Part shown: in pieces, positions 22,800 through 31,011 of the stretch
How the letters are laid out: every line of letters starts with the position of its first letter
How positions within the stretch are numbered: the first letter of the stretch is position 1
From: Scleroderma bovista
Taxonomy: Eukaryota; Basidiomycota; Agaricomycetes; Boletales; Sclerodermataceae
Direction: 5' to 3'
Assembly: GCA_037178675.1 (NCBI GenBank)
Contig: JAYMGJ010000010.1
Location: 1 to 64,000, forward strand
DNA length: 64,000 nucleotides
Made by a program: the position numbers and the translations under genes
Notes under the pieces: model-generated
Database searches by the model: none
The model's input: the letters and a program-made list of their open reading frames with translations, nothing else
Told to the model about the DNA's origin: nothing

Positions 22800-24030
22800 G
22801 TACAGTCAGCACAACGAGTCCAAAACGATTTGGCTGAGCACGATGACCGCCACTCACTACATAGTAGGAAACATTTCCTAGACAGAGAGGACGAAGATCA
22901 GTTGATAATGACGGAACAGGAATGATGCAAACGTTGGTCCGTCATTCAAAGAAGAATGCGTAAGGCGATAACGAGGCCTCTATTCTCAATATAAGCCGTA
23001 ACAGGTCTCCGAGAGGCTGGTTGAACACCACATGACGCGACAGGTTGCAGCTGATCAGAGCGCTCGCTGTCAGGATTGGCTCGACATGAGAAGACGAGAA
23101 TGATCCAACAGACTTCGATGATATCTGAACAGGGGTTGTAGATGCTGTGGATGAGTCTTTTGTAGGTCCACGATAATGCCTCACTACTTTTCAGGAAACT
23201 AAATGCGCCAGGTTAAAAGGATCTGTGGAGCGATAGGAAGCAAAAATACATACCATGCGACATTATCAACCTAGTAAGGGTTACTAGCTCATCGAGTGTC
23301 AGTAGGACGGTCATCGATTCATCCTCCAGCACGTTCACCGCACCTGTGGGAAATGAATTACAGGCCTTTGTTGGACCCACAAGGTTATCCCACCAGTCAC
23401 GTGCGCTTATCGCTTCGGCCGTATTCGTCCCGCGACTCCCGGCCCTTCTTATCATCATTTGTCCCACCCTCCCCCTCCCCTCTCATCATTCCCTTTTTTC
23501 TGTTGTTGTCGGCGCAGGAATCCTGGTTGATATAAATGGGGGAAGTGAGGGAACATCAAGACGAAACCGACGCCTGCGTAAGTTTCTGATTTTTGGTACG
23601 GCAAAGCGATGGAAATACGCAGTAGTGCAAAGTGACAACGCCCTACTGGGGGTCCTGTTAATCTCTTGACTTTGATTATGCAGGTCGACAACAAGCTGAT
23701 CTTAAAATTGTCAGTGAAGTTATAGTCTGGTATCCTAGTGAAGTTTTGTCCTTGGCGGTTTCAGTTCGCCAAGTTCCCAAGTCTCGGGGACACCTGCAAC
23801 AACAGACGATTTTTTTAAACGTCGTGCCATTATATGTATCAAGCCCTGCAGACCATTGGTTTTGATCAGAAAGGGAGACTTCCCCGAATCCCAAGTTAGC
23901 GACAGCCAAACGATAATATCAACGGCTTTCCAGGGACCTTATTCACACATCATTGACATTCGCGGCAAGAAATACACAACACGGGTATTCGAGGACTTGA
24001 CAAAACTAGGATATGAACTGAAGGGCGTTC
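22800..24030. other. Intergenic, partly duplicated segment, no firm gene
   Basis: The piece 22760-23250 matches 27583-28090 (both read GPT...SSTAST.P on the minus strand, and both carry the CAGTCAGCACA block next to the dynamin promoter). It was duplicated together with the adjoining dynamin gene. Around 23405-23450 is CCCGCGACTCCCGGC, also present at about 30750 and 36832. Near 23855-23880 is another relic of the sequence found upstream of Hsp20. Short minus-strand frames exist but no family is recognisable. Confidence 0.4.
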
Positions 24031-24034
24031 AACT

Positions 24035-26793
24035 TCAAATGCTCAACTCCCGAAGCTCAACTTTCGCTGCCTGCAATCTTTCCAACTTTCTCGTAATTTC
24101 CTTCCTCTTCGCCGCGATCGCAGGATGCTCCTCAAGCATGGAAGCACACCTTTGGTGCGCATCCGGTCCAGTGAGCTGCAACCCATCGCGAAGAGTCTGT
24201 TCGAGATCCCGTTCTAGTCCTCGAATGGCTTCATGGTCAATGGCCGTAGGCACCATATCGACGAAGCGTTTGTATGCCACTGGTAGTAGGCAAGAGAATG
24301 CCGCGCATCAGATCATGCTTCCATTTAAAAGAGGTATGCAATCCGTACCTTGGAAATAACCACGCACACTCGCCATGATACCCAATGCCGCTTCCATCGG
24401 ATCCGATGGGAGCAGCTTGTTGAGATCCTCCCGCTGTGCATCGATCCCAAGTTTCCTGAGCGCCGAGATGGCATCTTGAACGGGGTCATTGACGTAACGA
24501 TATGGAGAGGCTCCTGAGTCTGACATCTGCTCATCAAGCGTGGCGTTGTGCCTGCACGACCTGTAATAAGCAAGGAACTTGTTCTTGTAATCGAAATAGT
24601 AGTGTGTTGAGCGTCGCTGGTGATTGCTCGAGTTTCAGAAGCCATTCGATCCTCTCCTTGGAACGAGTCGCAGCGGCGTCGAGGTGGTCATGCATGATCA
24701 TCCTTTGTATATCGGTGAGCAGTGAACGGAAATCAGGTACGTGAGTGCACATGACGTACAGAACTGATTTCTTAGCACCTCCCCGTCCCACATTCGAAAA
24801 ATGCCTGTCGACCATTGTCTCTATGTCTTTCTTGAGAATAGAGTGCACAGCATCGAACAAGGCAAGGGCGGGTTGTCGCCATTCCTTTACAAACTCTGCA
24901 ATATAAGCCTTTTGAACAACGAAGGGGCAATGGTCAGGCAATTCGCGTGTGCGAGACCTTGATGAGAGGTCGATCAGGTGGTTTGCGTATCGCTTAAAAG
25001 AGATACTGACATTTCCGCCCGATTCATTACTTGGTCAATGTATATTCCGAGGCCAAGACGCACGTCAATCGCAGATCCTTCGCAAAGGGTCACTCTTACC
25101 TAATTCTTTCTTGTCATCGCTCTCGCTCTCTTCCTCGTTGGACAAGAATGTAGCCTCAGGCATAGTCCTGTCTTCGTCTTCGTCGTCCTGCTCCCAAGGC
25201 ACGAAACAAGGAGCAGATGCATATATTCTGCGCCTAAATTTGGCAGTGTGACGATGCAATTTCTGCAAAAGCCCATCCGCGCCTGGCGTTCCCTCAACGC
25301 GCTCAGAGAGGTCTTTCTTGAATGCATCAATGAGTGTCAGCACTTCACTCAGTGGGTTTCCAGACGGCGGCTGCGGCAATTCTTCAAGCTGATTCTCTGT
25401 TTCTTGTAACACCCTGTAAAGTTCTTCTTGAATCTCTGGAAGTCTATAGAATACATATAAGCACCCTGGCTAATGCAAATGAGGGAAACATAGGATTGCA
25501 CGACATACCTCTTCGCAATGAGCTCTGCAAGAATGTTGCTCAGACGCTCTACTAATTTGCTCGTGCGGAGGAGCGATTTGTGGAACGAGTCGAGATTACA
25601 CCATGGTTGGTTAGTAGCAAACCATTCCTCTTCTTGACGGCGCGCTCTGGCCCAGGTGATTCCTTGGCTTAGGTCGTGCGAACTCGGTTGCTTTACACAG
25701 AACCAGTTGTTGACCAACGGTTCTCGATCGTTGCGGATCAGTCGAATCCAAGACTCCTCCTCACCTTGAGGGATACGATCTGGCTTAGTGAGGACCCCTG
25801 TGGAGTGGACGAGTCAGGAGCGAGGGAGGAACGTGGCCTGAGTGACTAACCCACTGTTCGCCTGCCCTCCGGGTCGTACTGCTTCGCGAGGTGGTGTGCC
25901 CCCTGGTTCTCAAAATCGGCTGAGGAAAGTGTAGTAAGTCAGTTTTCTGTGTATACACAATAGGTTTGATACGGACTTTCACATGCAACTGTGAGCAAGA
26001 TGACGCAGCTCTTCTTCTTGATGTACGAGGTCACAAGCTTTTGAACAAGTTCGATGTCATCCTCCTTCCCGTGTTCTCCGACGCTCGCGATAAGTCCAGG
26101 CAGATCTACGAATGACAAATCTTCGAGTTCCCGACCACTGATCTCCAGCGATATGTAGTTGCGCGAGAACGATATCTCATTGTCCTTGACAGTTGCGCCA
26201 CCAAGGAAGGTAGTAAGACTCGTGCTAGGGTTCAAAATAGCACGTTGGGCACGCCGAATCCGTTCTTCCACCTCGGCCTTGTCGAAAATGGCATCTCCAA
26301 AACTTTCAATGCGCGGTGGGATATCCTCCCCATGGATGTCCGTATTAAAATGTAATTTGACAACGCACGACCAAGGTGTATCCGCATGAGTGAGCTTACA
26401 TTCCGTGGGACACCTATGGGACCAAAATCACGGTAAACGCCAAAGCACAATGAAATAAATATACCTGGTGCAGGTCCCTGACGAACGAGGAAGTGTAATA
26501 CCAGAGATGGACTCTATGAGGGATGATTTCCCTGCACTCTGGTTTCCTATAACAGCGATCATGGGCAGGTCAATATCTCTCTGGATGCTATATTTCGTGA
26601 GTGAGTACATTTCCGGACACTGCAACAACACCGTATGCCGCGCTTACCCCGTGTTACGAAGGCGATTCACGAGGTCGAGCATGGCGCGACGGTGCCCAGC
26701 GGTAGCAGGATCAGAGAGTCCTATACCATCGAACTGAGAATCCATGTCTGAGAACGTGGATGGAGTAGAGAAGGCTGAAGAGAAGGCGGTCAT
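24035..26793 (-). pseudogene. Dynamin-like large GTPase F with two frameshifts
   Basis: Same nine-exon layout and closest relative of the intact copy at 20.0-22.7 kb. ATG at 26793 (MTAFSSAFSTPSTFSDMD), exon 1 ends at 26648. All G motifs are intact: [27 protein letters not shown] and TKPD. Two lesions break the reading. In the acidic linker (about 25065-25095) ESESDDKKELGK runs to a stop, while GSAIDVRLGLGIYIDQVMNRAE continues in another frame. In the stalk near 24603 a 2-nt loss turns SPATLNTHYY into SPATLNTLLF. The GED-like end (MVPTAIDHEAIRGLERDLEQ...ELRELSI) is open to the stop at 24035. Either a young pseudogene or, less likely, two assembly errors. Confidence 0.85.
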
Positions 26794-26825
26794 GATCGAT
26801 GGAGGAACTGCTGGACGAGGCCCGA

Positions 26826-27582
26826 CTTTATAGTGCTGGAGAGAGAGAATTCCACATTTATATACCGCTACAAGCAAACAGATGTGCTAAGACGCGGTGC
26901 CAGAAGGCCGTAGGAGGTGTTATGTAAGAAGTGTAGCTAAAGAGTTGTTGGACGTAGATTGGTAGGTCAGCATTGTATGTAGGTGGTTTTGTCGCGGCAA
27001 AGTGAGGTTCCGGTGTAAGGAAAGCAAGGCTGTAAAAGAAAAGAAAAGAAAACGGATATCCCTCTGCTTCTAACTCAATCTCAATCAAATGCTTCCTGGC
27101 CGCTCGTGCGGGTACCCAGAGAACTCGCGTTTGCTCCTGCGGGAGAGTAATCTCCGTAAGAAAGTGTAACCGATGAACACTGAAGGGGAGTGTCGAAGGA
27201 GGGGGGAGAGTTTGGTGGTCGGATTGATGAGGACAGCCTTGCAGGGTGGGGACTGGTTGGCTGTTGACAGGGCTGAGTATACCACCCCACAGCGATTGAC
27301 AGATGAAAACATCCAGCCAGTGGGTGTTATTGGGGAGACATGGGGGTAAACGTTGCACGTGTGAGCAACGTGTTGAGTCGGTGATGGAAGTGTTGCACTG
27401 TTGTAGGACAAAAACAGCGGCGACGAGGGCTGTCGACTGCAAGACGACTGTTGTATAGGCAGGAGGTCGCGCTGCCTCCTTGTGCGTTACACAACGCGTC
27501 TTTTCCTCTGCCACTAGAACGTGGGAAAACTCGAGGATGGTGGTGGTACGAGTTCAAGAGTGCCCTTCTTTATAGTGCTGGA
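26826..27582. mobile_element. Unclassified about 727-bp insertion at the dynamin F promoter
   Basis: The 15-bp word CTTTATAGTGCTGGA occurs at 26826-26840 and again at 27568-27582. The sequence left of the first copy matches the 5' flank of the intact dynamin E directly, and the sequence right of the second copy (CAGTCAGCAC block) matches what follows in E. The material between is absent from E. This is the signature of an insertion with target duplication that includes the TATA box (CTATAAAG on the minus strand). No terminal inverted repeats were seen; there is a GA run at the left end and an AAAAG run near 27035. A 218-codon minus-strand frame is open but unrecognised. Confidence 0.6.
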
Positions 27583-28160
27583 TACAGCACAGTCAGCACA
27601 GGAACCCCAGGCGATTGGTCTAAGCATGATCATCGGCCGCCCAAATCCAAACGGTTTCCTAGAAAGAAGGAATTGATACAGCAACGATCGTAATGACAAG
27701 AGAACAACGTACTGCGTGAGGCGATGAAAATCCTTTGTTTCTCTGGCGGCTGGTGCGCTACTCATGATTTGACAGATAGGCTGGGCAGTGTGATCACATT
27801 TGACAGTCTTTTGTACTTGACGGAGCCCTCTCATGAAGGAGCGGAAAAGGTGCTTTCCAAACGGAGAGTGGAATTCCCTGCACATTCCCTCGGGGTTTGT
27901 AGATCCCGGGGAATAAGAAATGATCCAGTAGGGGCCGTCGATGCTGTAGATGAGACTGTTGTAGGTCCATGGTAGTTAGGTTTGTAGCACGCATGGTTGA
28001 ACAATGAAACTGCACCGCTTCTCAGACAACAGGCTGTGGCAGACGGATACATGATATTTACGAAGCAAGCGAAAATACAGTCAAGTCCATATCGATAGCA
28101 CCCTAAAGATCTTATCGCGACGGTACTCCATCCGAGTACACCAACACAATTGACGCGCAA
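27583..28160. other. Duplicated intergenic segment between dynamin F and Hsp20
   Basis: It matches 22790-23250 in the same orientation (GGTTTCCTAGA near 27650, GGACCTACAACAG/GGACCTACAAAAG near 27960/23165). A minus-strand frame of 109 codons (27831-28160) is open but is not recognisable. It is probably 5'-flank material carried with the dynamin duplication. Confidence 0.4.
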
Positions 28161-28163
28161 CGA

Positions 28164-28738
28164 TTATGAAATGGTAATGCGATGGGGCTGCTGTTCAGCT
28201 GTGGCTCTGGGAAACGTAATACTCAGGAGGCCATCCTCCATCTTAGCATTTACATCCTCGGGCTGCATGGCCTTGTCAGTACAGGAACCCTCTCAGATAG
28301 CACCCGACCCTTACCTGTACACCCACAGGAAGCTGAATAGTTCGCGAGAACTTGCCATGACGGCGCTCGCGAACAGCATACCCTCCTTCCTCTCGAGACT
28401 CCGTCTTATCGAACTCCCCAGAAACCGTCAGACGACCCTGGTGGACTTCAATAGAGACATCGTGCGACTTCAGCCCCGGCAGCTCAAAGGTTGCAGTGAC
28501 GGTGTTCGCTTCATTGTTTTCATGGAGGTCCATCCTATAGACATATGTCAGAACAATTCCACTACTACCGCGAGCTGAGTACATACTTGGGACGGAGCAG
28601 CAATTGACGCTCATTGCTGGAGTCCCGACCTCGCTCGACTACAGCGCTCGAAGGATGGCAACGAGCTACGAATGCGTCATCGAAGAGACGGTCGAAGGCA
28701 GAGAAAGGATCATAGTAGAAGCGCACGGGAAAAGACAT
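28164..28738 (-). CDS. Small heat-shock protein, Hsp20/alpha-crystallin family
   Basis: Three exons: 28738-28587, 28534-28315, 28262-28164 (471 nt, 156 aa). The N-terminus MSFPVRFYYDPFSAFDRLFDDAF is typical of basidiomycete Hsp20. The alpha-crystallin domain follows: MDLHENNEANTVTATFELPG, VSIEVHQGRLTVSGE, YAVRERRHGKFSRTIQLP. The conserved C-terminal strand is EDVNAKMEDGLLSITFP, and the end is PHRITIS with an I-x-I motif. ATP-independent holdase chaperone that binds unfolding proteins and forms oligomers, cytosolic. A perfect heat-shock element and a TATA box lie upstream. It is the only complete Hsp20; three N-terminal fragments elsewhere in the window derive from relatives of it. Confidence 0.92.
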
Positions 28739-28829
28739 TATAGAGAAGTAGTTGTGGTGATTGGAGAGTGATTGTTCTAGAGTTGATTGTTGTAACTCTT
28801 GGGATGACGACCGCAGGGCATTTTGGCCC

Positions 28830-28837
28830 TTATATAC
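28830..28837 (-). promoter_or_regulatory. TATA box of the Hsp20 gene
   Basis: GTATATAAGG on the minus strand, about 95 bp before the Hsp20 start codon and about 80 bp downstream of the heat-shock element. Its position fits a core promoter with a 5' leader of roughly 60 nt. Confidence 0.6.
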
Positions 28838-28913
28838 GTCCCAGATCTCCCCTCACTACCAAGAACTCGATGGTATGAGCGTAGCCTTCGAAAGCTGAGG
28901 ACATTCTCCGAGG

Positions 28914-28926
28914 TTCAAGAAAGTTC
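28914..28926. promoter_or_regulatory. Heat-shock element (three inverted nGAAn units)
   Basis: TTCAAGAAAGTTC is a perfect TTCnnGAAnnTTC array, the binding site of trimeric heat-shock factor. It lies about 175 bp upstream of the Hsp20 ATG. Further TTC/GAA units (CCTTCGAAAGC near 28886) are close by. Confidence 0.75.
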
Positions 28927-28929
28927 CGT

Positions 28930-29725
28930 TGAAGGGGTAGTTTCCGATTTGGAACGTAACTTGAAACTGTTGTGATCTATTTGGTCTTTGACAGGAAGGG
29001 AAAGCCCCTGAATCCTAAGGTGCAGGGTAGATTTTACCTCCTGCGCATCTATAGTGTTGCCGTCGAACCTAAGTGAGCTTGCTTCGATTGTCAGTTCGAG
29101 GATTCAAAGTGAAACAAAGTACATACTCAAGCGAAGTGGAATGCCAGGCTTACTCGAGAGGGAACGAGTGACTTTATCGAGTGTTGGTCACCTTGTACAA
29201 CTATAATTCTCTCCGCTTTTAGAGCCCCGTGGCCCACGTACAGCTCTTCAAGCATGGAGACTTGATTGGAATTGCGGCACGGATGTTCAAAAGGTGGACC
29301 CCGGAGGACTTTGTGGCACCCATGTGGCACTCCTCCGAATCTGGCGGTGCTGTCTCCGCCCCCTCCCCGGATCAGTCATTGCGCTTATTGCTTCGGCACT
29401 TCGCTGTCGGGGCCACTTGTCCCGCGGTTCAAAACCCACTCCTGGATCTGATTTATTCCTCCGCTGTTCTCCTTTTTCTGTTGTTGTCCAGCGGTGTTCC
29501 CCGGTTGATACAATACGGCATGCCGTAGTGCAGCGCGACGATGCCTCCCGACTAGAATCCTGTGGACTTTTGCGTCTCTGATGTTTCGTTGGATTTTGAT
29601 GGCAGGTCGCTACGAAAGTGACAGGGCCTCCTTCAGGAGTTCGTGAGGACATGGATCGAACTTCGGTAATACCTACTACACTTTGTGCTCGGTGGCTCTG
29701 ACTTGCATTTAATCCATGCTGAAGG
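28930..29725. other. No recognisable gene
   Basis: The stretch near 28978 (TTTGGTCTTTGACAGGAAGG) is the reference copy of a sequence that recurs upstream of broken Hsp20 pieces at about 6146 and 19720. A plus-strand frame at 29229-29528 (VAHVQLFKHGDLIGIAARMF) looks protein-like after a possible acceptor (CGCTTTTAG), but I do not recognise it. Confidence 0.35.
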
Positions 29726-29726
29726 A

Positions 29727-30665
29727 CTCTTGATCCTACTCACAGTGGCTTGCGAAAGTCGGTCTCTAAATTGACGCTGCTTGAATCTGTATATTCACGC
29801 ACTGCTCACCCTATAGCTGATTTTGAGAACCAGGGTGCGTACCAGCTTGCGAAGGACTTAGACCAAGAAGGCAACCGCACAGTCGGTAAGGCACTCAACG
29901 TTCCGTCATCTTATGAGCCTCCCTTCTAATTCAGGTGTGCTAACCCAACCAGACTGCATTCCTCTGGGAGAAGAGCAATCATGGCTTCGCCTCATTCGCA
30001 ACCAGGAAAAACCATTGCTCAACAACTGGTACTGCGTGAAACAGCCAAGTTCTCATATGCTCAAAAAGGGGATTGGTTGGGCAGGAGCACGCCACCACGA
30101 AAATGAATTCTTTGATACCACCCAGCCATGGTGCAGCCTGGATTCTTATTACCATTCGTTCCTCCAAACCAGCAATCTTACGAACCGGTTGAGTACAATT
30201 CTCGCCGAACTTATTGCGAAAAGGTGCGAAGCGTTCACACTTGGTTTTTTCCTTTGTCTGCTTGGTTGTTGATGGGATATGCGTACACAGGCTTCCCAAG
30301 ATACAGAATGAACTATACCAGGCCATGCAACAGACGGAGGAGAGTCTGAAAGCTTTGACAAAGGAGCCGTCGAATGACCCGCCGGTTGGTGAGGTCCTTG
30401 GGGTCCTCGGCGATTTTCAGAAGGAACTCTCTGAACATCTTGAGGGCACCTCCGACAAGGATGGTCTGCTCTAAACTATACGACTACATGCCATGATATT
30501 CAGGTATGAGATACATTCCAAAGTTCCCCACTTCGTGCCTTTGGAGCTCAAGGAGGACTCGAATGACCTGCCCGAGGTGGCGTTTCTCTCCAGCGAAAAA
30601 GAGGGCGATGAACATGACATTGCCTCCATTCCAAAATACATCGAAGACGTCATGCAAAGAGTATT
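29727..30665 (+). pseudogene. Dynamin-like GTPase G, internal fragment
   Basis: Begins abruptly with GLLILLTVACE, the end of exon 3 after the DLPG motif, and continues through exon 4 (ADFENQGAYQLAKDLDQEG), exon 5 (GVLTQPDCIPLGEEQSW, with TQPD instead of TKPD) and exon 6 (LPKIQNELYQAMQQ...). An in-frame TAA lies at about 30472-30474 before TIRLHAM, then IHSKVPHFVPLE, an acidic linker, and YIEDVMQR at the 3' end. P-loop and switch regions, the rest of the stalk, and the GED are missing. It is orientated opposite to copies D-F. Confidence 0.8.
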
Positions 30666-30739
30666 GAAGTTTGTTTTTGAGCCTTCTCCCCATCCATATG
30701 GCTCTCCTCTGCGACCCCCTTCCCTTTCTTCGCCATTTC

Positions 30740-31011
30740 AGCCGTCGCACTCCCGCGACTCCCGGCCTTCCACATCCTTTCAAATACACTCTCAGCGCCG
30801 TGCTCTGTCTTGGGTCTCATTGATTCCCTCACTATTTAATTGTGTGCCCTCGTTCATGTCTGTATGGTCATCTTGGATCTTGCTTCACTCCAGAGAGTGC
30901 AATACTTGGGAAGGATACAAGAAAGAATTCAATGTAAGGATGGACGAACAGATGGCCAGAGAACAACCAACGAAGAAAATGGCGCTTCACAACTTCATCT
31001 CATCTACATCG
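30740..31011. repeat. 3' flank of HET gene, duplicated at 36.8-37.1 kb
   Basis: From CGTCGCACTCCCGCGACTCC at about 30743 to the HET stop codon this region is nearly collinear with 36816-37080. Both include CTTCACTCCAGAGAGTGCA, GGATGGACGAACAGATGGCC and AACAACCAACGAAGAAAA. It belongs to one duplicated unit with the HET C-terminus that follows. Confidence 0.7.

Noticed and set aside
26858..27514. 218-codon minus-strand frame in the promoter insertion
   Set aside because: The first codon is GTG, there is no family resemblance, and the composition looks like an untranslated insert; kept only as part of the mobile element.
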